In this document: positions 33,122 to 42,677 of the stretch, piece after piece | Numbering within the stretch: the first letter of the stretch is position 1 | Layout of the letters: the number at the start of each line of letters is the position of its first letter | DNA from: an uncultured Prevotella sp. | GTDB taxonomy: Bacteria > Bacteroidota > Bacteroidia > Bacteroidales > Bacteroidaceae | Length of the DNA: 60,058 bases | Reading direction: 5' to 3' | Assembly: GCA_946998295.1 (NCBI GenBank) | Contig: CAMPYS010000008.1 | Coordinates: 1 to 60,058, forward strand | Translations under genes and position numbers: made by a program | Notes under the pieces: model-generated | Seen by the model: only the letters and a program-made list of their open reading frames with translations | What the model was told of the DNA's origin: nothing | The model's database searches: none

Positions 33122-34495
33122 TTATATTTTAGGCATATTAGACATATCAGGCATTCCTCCTTTAAACTTTGACATAGCATTCATTTTGCTCATTAATCCA
33201 GACATTTTTGAACCTGAAACCATTTTCATCATTTTACGTGTCTGTTCAAACTGTTTAATAAGTTTATTTACTTCTTGTATATTAGTACCAGAACCTTTTG
33301 CTATACGTTGCCTACGTGAAGTATTTAGTAGTTGCGGTTTTTTTCGTTCTATTGGTGTCATACTTAAAATTATTGCTTCTATAGATTTAAAAGCGTTGTC
33401 ATCTATATCAACATCTCGTATAGCTTTTCCTACTCCTGGTATCATAGAAGCTAATTCTTTTATGTTACCCATTTTTTTTATTTGTTGTATCTGATTATAG
33501 AAATCAGAGAAATCAAATTGATTTTTTTGAAGTTTACGTTGTAATTTTTTAGCTTCTTCTTCATCAAATTGTTCTTGTGCACGCTCTACTAAGGACACAA
33601 CATCTCCCATTCCTAAAATACGATCTGCCATACGAGCAGGATGGAAAGCATCTAAAGCTTCCATTTTTTCTCCTGTTCCAATATATTTAATAGGCTTAGA
33701 TACAACTGTACGAATAGATAAAGCAGCACCTCCTCGAGTGTCTCCATCAAGTTTTGTTAAAACTACACCATCAAAATTAAGTCGCTCGTTAAATTCTTTA
33801 GCAGTATTAACTGCATCCTGTCCTGTCATTGCATCAACAACAAAAAGGACTTCATCTGGATTAACAAAGTTTTTTAAACTTTCTATTTCATCCATCATTT
33901 CAGCATCAACAGCTAAACGTCCTGCAGTATCTATAATGACAACATCATATCCTTTGGATTTTGCCTCTTTTATGGCATTAGATGCTATAGAATTAACATC
34001 TTTATTATCAGATTCGCAATAAACTGGAACTTTAATAGTTTCTCCAACAACTTTTAATTGTTCAATAGCTGCAGGTCGATAAACATCACATGCTACAAGT
34101 AAAGGATTTTTGTGTTCTTTTGTTTTTAATAAATTTGCTAATTTTCCCGAAAATGTAGTCTTTCCAGAACCTTGTAATCCACTCATTAATATTATAGCTG
34201 GACGATGTTCAAGGTTTAGTCCTACAGATGTTCCCCCCATTAACTCTGCAAGTTCATCATGAACAATCTTTACCATTAACTGTCCTGGCTTTATAGATGT
34301 TAATACATTCATTCCTAAAGCTTTTTTCTTTACAGTATCGGTAAATGATTTAGCTACTTTATAATTTACATCGGCATCTAATAATGCTCTACGAACATCC
34401 TTTAATGTTTCAGCAACATTTATTTCGGTTATTTTTCCTTCACCTTTTAAAATTTTAAAAGAACGTTCAAGACGATCACTTAAATTTTCAAACAT
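33122..34495 (-). CDS. ffh: Signal recognition particle protein Ffh (SRP54)
   Basis: A 457-residue SRP GTPase delivering nascent membrane proteins to FtsY. N domain (about 1-90), then G domain with SGLQGSGKTT, VDTAGR-like IIDTAGRL and TKLDGDTRGG. The methionine-rich M domain (about 300-457) ends in KMMKMVSGSKMSGLMSKMN and binds 4.5S RNA and signal peptides. Length is normal. A promoter with exact 20-bp spacing lies about 165 bp upstream. Confidence 0.98.
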   Translation of the reverse strand: MFENLSDRLERSFKILKGEGKITEINVAETLKDVRRALLDADVNYKVAKSFTDTVKKKALGMNVLTSIKPGQLMVKIVHDELAELMGGTSVGLNLEHRPAIILMSGLQGSGKTTFSGKLANLLKTKEHKNPLLVACDVYRPAAIEQLKVVGETIKVPVYCESDNKDVNSIASNAIKEAKSKGYDVVIIDTAGRLAVDAEMMDEIESLKNFVNPDEVLFVVDAMTGQDAVNTAKEFNERLNFDGVVLTKLDGDTRGGAALSIRTVVSKPIKYIGTGEKMEALDAFHPARMADRILGMGDVVSLVERAQEQFDEEEAKKLQRKLQKNQFDFSDFYNQIQQIKKMGNIKELASMIPGVGKAIRDVDIDDNAFKSIEAIILSMTPIERKKPQLLNTSRRQRIAKGSGTNIQEVNKLIKQFEQTRKMMKMVSGSKMSGLMSKMNAMSKFKGGMPDMSNMPKI

Positions 34496-34834
34496 TATAT
34501 ATTATAGTATAAACGTTAGTTATATTGTTAATTTATTAGAAATAAATATTACTATTAGGAATAATATAATTAATACTAAATACTTGTATAAAAGATAAAA
34601 ATTTATATCTGACAGTAAAATTCATTTCTATATTTTTTGCTAAATGCAATCTAATTGCTGCAAAGATAAAAAATATGTAATATAATAGCAAGTAAAAATA
34701 TAATTTTTTAGCTACAAATAGAAACATACTTAATAGATAGATATTTTTTATAGATTTAGCATATAATTTACAAGGGTAAAGTGTTACTTTAATAATATAT
34801 TATATAATTTTATATTATAGATGTTTTTGTATCA
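34496..34834. other. 339-bp gene-free region between ffh and yigZ-like genes
   Basis: It carries the ffh promoter (34661-34691), which implies an unusually long leader of about 160 bases, and otherwise AT-rich sequence without supported coding content or a clear hairpin. Confidence 0.6.
34661..34691 (-). promoter_or_regulatory. Promoter of ffh-folD-oxidoreductase transcript
   Basis: On the minus strand TTG (34691-34689), 20 bp, then TATCTTTG (34668-34661) fits the Bacteroidetes consensus. The predicted leader before the ffh ATG at 34495 is about 160 bases. Confidence 0.55.
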
Positions 34835-35428
34835 CTATTTATTGAAAGTTAACTTATTTAAACAACTTTCTAATTGGGCAGCCAATGAGATACGTATTGA
34901 TAAAGTAATTGAGCACTCATTATCAAAAGTTTGATTTATAATTTTTGGCTTAAATTCTTTTACTATTTTCATTACAGAATTTAGCATATAGAAGGAAAAT
35001 CTATATGTTATTATACGTTCAATATATTTTTTCTCTATTATAGAGTTTTTTATCCCATAAATAGCAGCTTGTTTATAAGCAACTATTAGTCTGCTTGTTC
35101 CTAATTTAACACCACCAAAATACCTAATTACACATATAAGTGTAAAAGTTAAATTATTGCTAAGTAATTGACCTAAAATAGGCTTTCCTGCTGTAGACGA
35201 AGGCTCACCATCATCATTTACACGGAACTCTTCCCCTTTATATCCTATGCGATATGCATAACAGCAATGGCGTGCACCATAGTATTTTTTCTTATACTGT
35301 TTTACGATTTCAATTGCCTGCTCTGCATTTTCAACATGATGTGTAAAAGCGAGGAATTTACTTCGCTTTTCCGAATAAAATCCCTCGCCTATTGATTTAT
35401 TGCTTATAGTATTATAAGTATCTATCAA
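34835..35428 (-). CDS. YigZ/IMPACT-family protein
   Basis: A 197-residue protein with the UPF0029/IMPACT N-terminal domain (about 10-125): SIGEGFYSEKRSKFLAFTHH, RHCCYAYRIG, NDDGEPSSTAGKPIL and VIRYFGGVKLGTSRLI. A short C-terminal alpha/beta domain (about 135-197) follows. YigZ relatives bind RNA or translation factors in eukaryotes, while the bacterial role is unsettled. It follows DUF1015 by 16 bp and ends the ser operon. Confidence 0.9.
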   Translation of the reverse strand: MIDTYNTISNKSIGEGFYSEKRSKFLAFTHHVENAEQAIEIVKQYKKKYYGARHCCYAYRIGYKGEEFRVNDDGEPSSTAGKPILGQLLSNNLTFTLICVIRYFGGVKLGTSRLIVAYKQAAIYGIKNSIIEKKYIERIITYRFSFYMLNSVMKIVKEFKPKIINQTFDNECSITLSIRISLAAQLESCLNKLTFNK

Positions 35429-35444
35429 CTATAATAAATTTTAA

Positions 35445-36692
35445 TTAAGATAACTTGTGAATTATAAGTCCTGAACGTAATTTTGGTTCAAACCATGTTG
35501 CCTTTGGTGGCATGATCTTACCACTATCAGCAATATCCATTATTTGTTTCATCGTTACAGGATGAAGTGCTAAAGCCATTTTCATTTCTCCACTGTCAAC
35601 ACGTCTTTTCAATTCTTCTAATCCACGAAGACCACCAACGAAATCTATACGATCACTAGAACGAAGATCTTTAATACCCAATAATTCGTCAAGTATTAAA
35701 CGGCTTGAAATATCAACATCAAGAACTCCTATAGGATCTGAATCGTCGTAAGTTCCCTTCTTTGCAGTAAGAGCATACCATTCTCCCTCTAGGTATAGTG
35801 AGAATTCATGTAAAGCAGCTGGCTTATAAATTTCTTTACCTTTTTTTTCTACAATAAAGTTTTTCTTTAAGGCCTCTATAAATTGTTCTGCTGTCATACC
35901 ATTTAGATCTTTAACTACACGGTTATAGTCAAGGATTGTCAACTCTGATGCTGGGAAACATACTGCCATAAAGTAGTTATACTCTTCTTTTCCTGTATGA
36001 TTTGGATTTGCTTTAGCTTTTTCTCCACCAACAAGACCAGCTGCAGCTGAGCGGTGATGTCCATCAGCGATATAAAGACTTGGCATTTTTGCAAATTCTT
36101 CTGTTATAGTTTTTATATCTTTATCATCAGAAACAATCCAAAGTTGATGACGGAATCCATCTATAGGAGCTATAAAATCGTATTCAGGAGTTGTTTTTGC
36201 ATATTTAGTTGTTATTTCCTTTAGAGTTGCATTATCAGGATATGCAAAAAATACAGGTTCTATATTAGCATCGTTTACACGAACATGTTTCATTCTATCC
36301 TCTTCTTTATCTCTACGAGTAAGTTCGTGCTTTTTGATCACACCATCAACATAGTCTTGACATGCTGCTCCAACAACTATTCCATATTGTGTTTTACCAT
36401 TCATTGTTTGAGCGTAAATATAATATTGCTCTTTATCGTCTTGAACAAGCCAGCCTTTATCTTGAAATTTTTTAAAGTTTTCTGCAGCTTTTTTGTAGAC
36501 GCGTGGATCATATTCACTAGTGCCTTCAGGAAAATCTATTTCTGGTTTAATTATATGATATAAACTTTTTTCATTTCCCTTTGCCTCTTCACGCGCTTCT
36601 TCTGAATTTAATACATCATAAGGACGACTTTCAACTTCTTCTACATATTGCTTTGGAGGACGTAGTCCTCTAAATGGTTTTACTCTTGCCAT
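35445..36692 (-). CDS. DUF1015 family protein
   Basis: A 415-residue member of DUF1015, recognised by KPFRGLRPPKQYVEEVESRPYDV at the N-terminus region, IKKHELTRRDKEEDRMKH, and the conserved ADGHHRSAAA motif. The histidines and acidic residues suggest a metal or phosphate site, but no activity is established as far as I know. It follows serA by 78 bp in serC-serA-DUF1015 order, common in Bacteroidales, hinting at a link with serine or phosphorylated-intermediate metabolism. Confidence 0.9.
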   Translation of the reverse strand: MARVKPFRGLRPPKQYVEEVESRPYDVLNSEEAREEAKGNEKSLYHIIKPEIDFPEGTSEYDPRVYKKAAENFKKFQDKGWLVQDDKEQYYIYAQTMNGKTQYGIVVGAACQDYVDGVIKKHELTRRDKEEDRMKHVRVNDANIEPVFFAYPDNATLKEITTKYAKTTPEYDFIAPIDGFRHQLWIVSDDKDIKTITEEFAKMPSLYIADGHHRSAAAGLVGGEKAKANPNHTGKEEYNYFMAVCFPASELTILDYNRVVKDLNGMTAEQFIEALKKNFIVEKKGKEIYKPAALHEFSLYLEGEWYALTAKKGTYDDSDPIGVLDVDISSRLILDELLGIKDLRSSDRIDFVGGLRGLEELKRRVDSGEMKMALALHPVTMKQIMDIADSGKIMPPKATWFEPKLRSGLIIHKLS

Positions 36693-36770
36693 AATATACT
36701 ATAAAAATGCAGATTAATCGAAGCTATTATATAGAATGATAGATTCTCATAATCTGCTGTTAGTTTAAAT

Positions 36771-37688
36771 TTATTTATTTACTTGGAATTTCTTTTCACC
36801 AGTAGCAAAGAATGCATTAATTTGTTTAGCAGCTGCTATACCTGCATTTATATTAGCTTCTGCTGTTTGTGCGCCCATCTTTTTAGGTGTAGAGAAGTAA
36901 CGACCTACAAATTTAGCAAATTCAGCATCAGCATCAGGTTTAATATCTGTGATATATTTAATATCTTCCCTATCTGCCATTAATCTGAGTAACTCAGCTT
37001 CATTAATAACTTCTTTACGAGCTGTATTTATTACTATGCTGCCTTTAGGCATTTTATTAACTAATGCATAATTAATACTATTGATAGTTTCAGCTGTAGC
37101 AGGTATGTGTAAAGATACTATATCGCATTGTTCAAATAATGCAGTTTGGCTATCAACAGCCTTAACACCAGCAGCTTCTATGATATCTTTTGGGCAGAAA
37201 GCATCATAAGCATACACTTCCATACCAAATCCTTTAGCTACACGTGCTACATTACGTCCTACATTTCCAAATGCTAAAATACCTAATTTCTTACCTCTTA
37301 ATTCTGTACCGCTTTTACCATTATAGAAATTACGAACTGTGTAAACTAATAATCCAAATACAAGTTCTGCGACTGCATTTGAATTTTGACCTGGTGTGTT
37401 TTCAGCAACGACATTGTGTGCTGTAGCTGCAGCAAGATCAATATTGTCATATCCTGCACCTGCACGTACTATTATTTTTAGATTTTTAGCAGCATCAAAA
37501 ACTTCAGATGTTGCTTTATCAGAACGTATAATTAAAGCATCTGCATTTTTTACAGCATCTATTAATTGTGTTTTATCTGTATATTTTTCTAAAAGTGATA
37601 GTTTGTGTCCAGCAGCTTCAATTTCTTTTCTGATACCATTAACAGCAGCGGCTGCAAATGGCTTTTCTGTTGCGATTAATACTTTCAT
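36771..37688 (-). CDS. serA: D-3-phosphoglycerate dehydrogenase, short form
   Basis: A 305-residue D-isomer-specific 2-hydroxyacid dehydrogenase making 3-phosphohydroxypyruvate, the first step to serine. The NAD site is LGILAFGNVGRNVA, with GAGYDNIDL and NTPGQNSNAVAE upstream. It lacks any C-terminal ACT regulatory domain. The usual catalytic histidine (TPHxGA) is replaced: the sequence reads STPKKMGAQTAEAN with Lys269 at that position. This matches the short type III enzymes of Bacteroidetes and Entamoeba, where lysine is known at this site. It lies 75 bp downstream of serC. Confidence 0.92.
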   Translation of the reverse strand: MKVLIATEKPFAAAAVNGIRKEIEAAGHKLSLLEKYTDKTQLIDAVKNADALIIRSDKATSEVFDAAKNLKIIVRAGAGYDNIDLAAATAHNVVAENTPGQNSNAVAELVFGLLVYTVRNFYNGKSGTELRGKKLGILAFGNVGRNVARVAKGFGMEVYAYDAFCPKDIIEAAGVKAVDSQTALFEQCDIVSLHIPATAETINSINYALVNKMPKGSIVINTARKEVINEAELLRLMADREDIKYITDIKPDADAEFAKFVGRYFSTPKKMGAQTAEANINAGIAAAKQINAFFATGEKKFQVNK

Positions 37689-37763
37689 AGTAATAAGTTT
37701 TTATGAAAAATACATGGATAAGGTTTAAATATCTTTATCCATGCATTTATTGTTTTTTAATAA

Positions 37764-38834
37764 TTAATGTTTTGCTTCAAATTCTTTCATTGTTTCTACA
37801 AGAGCTTTAACCCCTTCGACAGTCATAGCGTTATAGCAGCTTGCACGGAATCCACCTACATCACGGTGTCCTTTAATACCAACCATTCCTCTGTCTGTAG
37901 CAAATTTGAAGAATTCGTCTTGTAGGTCGGCATATTCATCATTAAGAACAAAGCAAATATTCATGTAAGAACGATCTTCTTCACATTTAACAGTTCCACG
38001 GAATAGTTTGTTTCGATCAATTTCTGCATATAAGATATCTGCACGTTCTTTTGCACGTCTACCCATAGCTTCAACACCACCATTTGCTTTGATCCAATGT
38101 AGATTTTCCAAGGCTGTATAAATTGGAACAACAGGAGGTGTATTGAACATAGAACCTTTTTTAACATGTGTACGATAGTCTAACATAGTTGGTATTTCAC
38201 GGTTTACATGTCCTAGTACATCATCTTTAACTATAACAAATGTGACACCTGCCATAGAAAGGTTTTTCTGTGCACCACCATAGATACAGTCATATTTAGA
38301 TACATCAACTGTACGGCTAAATATATCAGACGACATATCACCTATCATACGAACAGGTACATCTAAATCTTTATGTAATTCTGTTCCATATATAGTATTG
38401 TTAGTTGTTACGTGAAGGTAGTCAAGATCTGTTGGAACGTCAAAATCCTTAGGAATATAAGTGTAGTTATCTTTTGCAGATGATGCAACTTCAACAACTT
38501 CTCCAAAGAGTTTTGCCTCTTTCATTGCTTTCTTTGCCCAAACACCAGTATTTAAATATCCTGCTTTTTTAACAAGGAAGTTAAAAGGTATCATACAGAA
38601 CTCAAGTGATGCACCACCACCTAAGAAAAGTACAGTATAGCCTTCTGGCACATTTAACACTTCTTTTACTAATGCTCTTGCTTCGTCCATAACTGATTGG
38701 AAGTCTTTAGATCTATGACTTATTTCAGCTACAGAAAGTCCTATACCATTAAAATCTAAAATAGCACTTGCTGTTTTTTCAATTACTTCGCGTGGAAGTA
38801 TACATGGACCAGCACCAAAATTGTACTTCTTCAT
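37764..38834 (-). CDS. serC: Phosphoserine aminotransferase
   Basis: A 356-residue PLP enzyme converting 3-phosphohydroxypyruvate to phosphoserine, also used for pyridoxal phosphate synthesis. The N-terminus KKYNFGAGPCILPREV is diagnostic. The PLP lysine lies in YGGAQKNLSMAGVTF. MIGDMSSDIFSR and the C-terminal GHRDVGGFRASCYNA are also typical. It is the first gene of serC-serA-DUF1015-yigZ and has a good promoter upstream. Confidence 0.97.
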   Translation of the reverse strand: MKKYNFGAGPCILPREVIEKTASAILDFNGIGLSVAEISHRSKDFQSVMDEARALVKEVLNVPEGYTVLFLGGGASLEFCMIPFNFLVKKAGYLNTGVWAKKAMKEAKLFGEVVEVASSAKDNYTYIPKDFDVPTDLDYLHVTTNNTIYGTELHKDLDVPVRMIGDMSSDIFSRTVDVSKYDCIYGGAQKNLSMAGVTFVIVKDDVLGHVNREIPTMLDYRTHVKKGSMFNTPPVVPIYTALENLHWIKANGGVEAMGRRAKERADILYAEIDRNKLFRGTVKCEEDRSYMNICFVLNDEYADLQDEFFKFATDRGMVGIKGHRDVGGFRASCYNAMTVEGVKALVETMKEFEAKH

Positions 38835-38924
38835 GATGTCATTATTTTTTATTTAAGTTGAACTTATATATAGTTTATTATATTTATTTAATTTTTACTA
38901 AGAGTAATATTTTATTCTCGTTTG

Positions 38925-38956
38925 CGAAGTTATTAATTATATTTTGATTAGACAAA
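38925..38956 (-). promoter_or_regulatory. Promoter of the serC operon
   Basis: On the minus strand TTTG (38956-38953), exactly 20 bp, then TAACTTCG (38932-38925), one base off consensus. The leader would be about 85 bases before the serC ATG. Confidence 0.55.
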
Positions 38957-39039
38957 TATTTGAATATCTTTTTCAATATATGTTTATATACTATAGATTA
39001 TCAAAAATTAAGTTATTTGTGCAATAAATACATTTTATG

Positions 39040-40365
39040 TTACTTTATAGGTTTTATTTCCTCTATCACTGTATTAATGCCCTTTATTTTTTCTCCTTTA
39101 GTTAGTTTTATAATTAAAGAAATTTTATTTATAGGAATAGCTACGTATGTGAAGCGAGACATTATATCAATTTTTCCAATTTCTGTTATATCTAAATTAG
39201 CTTTTTTACATAAAAAACCAACAACATCACATTTTGAAATTTTATCTTTTTTGCCTTTACCTATATAAATTGTTGCCATTCGTGGAGTAATTGGTTTCTG
39301 TTCTGTAATTGGTATGTCAAAATTACTTACTTTTTCTTTTACAAATATTGGAATGGTCTCATTTTTATTCAATATGAAATAAGATTTTCCTGTTTTATTC
39401 CATCTTGCAGTACGTCCTATTCTATGTATATAATCTTCTTCTGTCTCTGGCAAATGGTAATGTATTATATTATCAATATTAGGAATATCAAGACCTCTCG
39501 CTGCAAGATTTGTACTTATCATTATATTTGTAGATCCATTTGAAAATAAATATAATGCTGCCTCACGTTCTCGTTGTGTTAACCCACCGTGAAATGCTGA
39601 TATAATAAATCCTTTTTTTTCTAGGTAATCAGTTGTTCGCATAACTGATTCCCTGTGATTTAGAAAAACTATAGTGCTTTTATCGCCTATGCGACACAAT
39701 ATTTTATATAATGTATTTAATTTGTCAATATTCGGACTATTGATTTTATATAAATTTACTCTGTCAGATACTTTATTTTTATTATCCAAAAAATTTATGT
39801 ATATATTGCGTGTAATACTTATAAATTTGGGAATTTCGTCCATATCAGTTGCAGATAGTAATATACGACGTTTTATATTTGTCAATTTATTAATGATATC
39901 TATCATCTCTTGTTGAAATCCAAGTTGTAAACATTTATCGAATTCATCTATTACTAGCCATTCGACAGTTATAGCCTGTATATTAGATTTTTCAAGATGG
40001 TCATTTATCCTCCCAGGAGTTGCAAATATTATTTGTGGTTTTTCTTTGCGCATAAAAGTATGTTCTTCCATTGTTGGGCGTCCACCATATAACGCCATTG
40101 CTTTTATTCCACATTTCATATTTTTCACAACTTCAGCTGTCTGCAGTGCAAGTTCTCGTCCTGGTACTATTACTACAGCTTGTACATTTATATTATCAGG
40201 ATTAAGTTTAGCCATTAATGGTATTAAGTAAGCATAGGTTTTTCCTGTTCCTGTTGGGGATAGTACTGTTAAGTCATTTTTTGTCTGTAATACAGCATTT
40301 ATTACATTTTTCTGCATTGCAGATAAATGTATTCCAAGTTTATTAACTATTGTCTCTATATTCAT
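39040..40365 (-). CDS. DbpA-like DEAD-box RNA helicase (DEFD variant)
   Basis: A 441-residue RNA helicase. Motifs in order: Q-motif region GIHLSAMQKNV, SPTGTGKT (I), VPGRELALQ (Ia), GGRP, TPGR (Ib), DEFD (II, replacing DEAD), SAT (III), and HRIGRTAR (VI). The C-terminus (about 365-441, MATIYIGKGKKDKISKCDVV) matches the DbpA RNA-binding domain, which in E. coli targets 23S rRNA during 50S assembly. It overlaps the upstream TPR gene by 23 bp and ends the gyrA-TPR cluster. Confidence 0.9.
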   Translation of the reverse strand: MNIETIVNKLGIHLSAMQKNVINAVLQTKNDLTVLSPTGTGKTYAYLIPLMAKLNPDNINVQAVVIVPGRELALQTAEVVKNMKCGIKAMALYGGRPTMEEHTFMRKEKPQIIFATPGRINDHLEKSNIQAITVEWLVIDEFDKCLQLGFQQEMIDIINKLTNIKRRILLSATDMDEIPKFISITRNIYINFLDNKNKVSDRVNLYKINSPNIDKLNTLYKILCRIGDKSTIVFLNHRESVMRTTDYLEKKGFIISAFHGGLTQREREAALYLFSNGSTNIMISTNLAARGLDIPNIDNIIHYHLPETEEDYIHRIGRTARWNKTGKSYFILNKNETIPIFVKEKVSNFDIPITEQKPITPRMATIYIGKGKKDKISKCDVVGFLCKKANLDITEIGKIDIMSRFTYVAIPINKISLIIKLTKGEKIKGINTVIEEIKPIK

Positions 40366-41551
40366 TTTTTATTTTTTCTATTTCATCAAATTCTTTTCCC
40401 ATGTTAAGATTGAGATAAATTGTATACAATGGGATTAACCATTTATCTTTGCTATCAGGACTTAAATATTTATATTTTTCTAAAAATGGAAGAGCTTTTT
40501 TGTACAATTCTTGTAGATTTGAAAAATTTGACTTACTTGGTTTCTTTTTACTTAGTTCAATTGCTTCATCAAAATAAGATAGACCTATATTATAGTATGC
40601 TGCTGAAAAATTTTTATGTTCTGCTATAATTTTTTTGCATATATCAATACATTCATCATATTGTCCAAGATTTAATAATACAGTACTCTTAGTAAATCTA
40701 AATAATAAGCTTGTAGAGTCTGCCTCTAATGCTCTATTTACTACATATAGTGCATCTTCATAGTGATTGTTATTTGAATAATATTCTACTAACCGTGGAA
40801 AAAAGAAAGCAAAATTAGGAAATGCTTCAAATCCTGCTTTCAAAGCATTAATGTAAGCAACAGTATCTTTTTTTATACTATATGCCTCTGCTTCATATTG
40901 TTTAACAAAATGAAGCATCGAAGTATCTTTTTCTGCTATAGATGAAAATTTCATAATCTTATCAGGATTTCTCAATTTATATCCACAGTACATTGACCAA
41001 TAAGCAGCATGTGGCATAAGAGGATCTTTTTTTTCAAAATTATATCCTGTAAATAAAGAAGCTTTATCACTTAGTATGAATAAGCTAAAATAATCAAAAG
41101 CTGTTGAATAATCTTTTTTTACTAAATAATAATTAGCTCCATTAAAAAGGTTTGGGCGTATAGAAATTAAAATTCTAGCATGTCGCTGTCTATACTTTGG
41201 TTTTATGGCATTATTAGTATATAATTTTGCATCAATAGTATCAAATCTTTCCATTGTTTGATACATTCGTTTTACTAATGAGAAAAATTCTATTGTATCA
41301 TATTTTTGCTTTAAATAAAGTTTTTCATTACCCTTCTCATATTGTTTCATTAATGATTCACATAGCACAATCCAAACTTTTGTATTGTACATATTATTAG
41401 AATCACTTAGTAATTCGCGCATAGACTTTTCTACTTTTTCTAAATCTTTTCCAGCCTGAACTAAATCTCTAGCCTTAGCTATCTGTCTTTTCTGTGCAAA
41501 CCCAATCAATGGGAAGATTGCTATTAGATATATTATTATATGCCGTTTCAA
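40343..41551 (-). CDS. TPR-repeat secreted protein (third paralogue)
   Basis: A 402-residue protein with a signal peptide (about 1-19, IIIYLIAIFPLIGFAQ) followed by helical TPR-like repeats, clearest at about 250-330 (YEDALYVVNRALEADSTSLL, YDECIDICKKIIAEHKNFSA). The C-terminus has the W-x-x-P-L-Y-x-x-Y motif shared with the next two genes (KWLIPLYTIYLNL). No enzymatic domain is seen. It is one base from its upstream neighbour and overlaps the helicase gene downstream. Confidence 0.75.
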   Translation of the reverse strand: MKRHIIIYLIAIFPLIGFAQKRQIAKARDLVQAGKDLEKVEKSMRELLSDSNNMYNTKVWIVLCESLMKQYEKGNEKLYLKQKYDTIEFFSLVKRMYQTMERFDTIDAKLYTNNAIKPKYRQRHARILISIRPNLFNGANYYLVKKDYSTAFDYFSLFILSDKASLFTGYNFEKKDPLMPHAAYWSMYCGYKLRNPDKIMKFSSIAEKDTSMLHFVKQYEAEAYSIKKDTVAYINALKAGFEAFPNFAFFFPRLVEYYSNNNHYEDALYVVNRALEADSTSLLFRFTKSTVLLNLGQYDECIDICKKIIAEHKNFSAAYYNIGLSYFDEAIELSKKKPSKSNFSNLQELYKKALPFLEKYKYLSPDSKDKWLIPLYTIYLNLNMGKEFDEIEKIKNEYRDNS

Positions 41552-41552
41552 T

Positions 41553-42662
41553 TTAATTCCCCAATTTATTAATTAATGTTTCTAATTCTTTTGCTTGTAT
41601 TGTATCACCTAAAATAGTATACGTTGTATATAATGGTGTTACCCAGTCTACTTTATTACGGCGTGGATCTTTTAGTCTAACTATTTCTAAATATTTTTTC
41701 GCCTCAGCAAATATAGATAGAAAATCTGTATCTTTTAAATTTTTATAATTTTTTTTGTTGTTCAATACATTTTTTCTAATTAATAATCCCTTCATATTTA
41801 AGCATACGCCAATATTATACGATATTGGAATATTATTTTTATCTAATGTTGCGGCAAATTTATATGCTTCTATTGCTTCATCCCATCGCTTATTTTTTGT
41901 TGCTATTTCAGCTTTAAGTATCCATGGTACAATAGAGTTAGTATTATTTACTAATTGATAGTCTATAAAATTCTCAATATTAAAATTTTTAGTTGAGTTT
42001 TGATAAAAATTGATAATCCAAGATAAATATTTTTCATTATTTGGTTCTGTTTCATATAGCTTTAATACAACAGCTATATATTTTAGAGAATCATCTGCTG
42101 TCTTCATCTGCCCCTGCATACATTTTGCCTTTATTTCAGATGCTTCTAAGGCTGTTTCATCATATTGTAATGCTATATCTGCATACATGTCTGCATATTT
42201 AAAATTATGAATTTTCAAATAATGATATGATAGATAATAGGCTGCTATTCCACTTTCATCATCCATATCAGTTACAAATGGTGTTTTTCTTATTAATAGG
42301 TATAATTCATAAGCCTCTATACCTTCTTGAGTTGTATAAATATTTTTAGTTAGAAAATTGCCTGCATCTATAAGTGATGGATACAGCTTTCTTATACGTA
42401 AACGATTTTCATTGTAATATTTTGGTAATATCACTCCTTTATTATTTTGCTTTTGATCGTATTCATTAGATTTTAATGACAAATTTACGACCTTTATAAC
42501 AGAGCGATATAGAGATAAACTATCCTTAGCTGTTTTTGAATATATTTTATTAAAAATTTTATTTGCCTGATTATTTAAATCGTATGCTATTTTTTTATTA
42601 TTTTGTGCTATTATTATTAGTGAGTTAAATAGCAAAATGTAAATACATAATAATTTTTTCAT
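41553..42662 (-). CDS. TPR-repeat secreted protein (second paralogue)
   Basis: A 369-residue protein with signal peptide MKKLLCIYILLFNSLIIIAQ and TPR-like helices, clearest at about 255-285 (RWDEAIEAYKFAATLDKNNI). The C-terminus DWVTPLYTTYTIL repeats the W-x-x-P-L-Y-x-x-Y motif of its neighbours. I start it at ATG 42662 because the alternative ATG 42677 abuts the base of an intercistronic hairpin and adds five residues before a perfect signal peptide. Function unknown. Confidence 0.7.
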   Translation of the reverse strand: MKKLLCIYILLFNSLIIIAQNNKKIAYDLNNQANKIFNKIYSKTAKDSLSLYRSVIKVVNLSLKSNEYDQKQNNKGVILPKYYNENRLRIRKLYPSLIDAGNFLTKNIYTTQEGIEAYELYLLIRKTPFVTDMDDESGIAAYYLSYHYLKIHNFKYADMYADIALQYDETALEASEIKAKCMQGQMKTADDSLKYIAVVLKLYETEPNNEKYLSWIINFYQNSTKNFNIENFIDYQLVNNTNSIVPWILKAEIATKNKRWDEAIEAYKFAATLDKNNIPISYNIGVCLNMKGLLIRKNVLNNKKNYKNLKDTDFLSIFAEAKKYLEIVRLKDPRRNKVDWVTPLYTTYTILGDTIQAKELETLINKLGN

Positions 42663-42677
42663 TCGCATTTTAATCAA

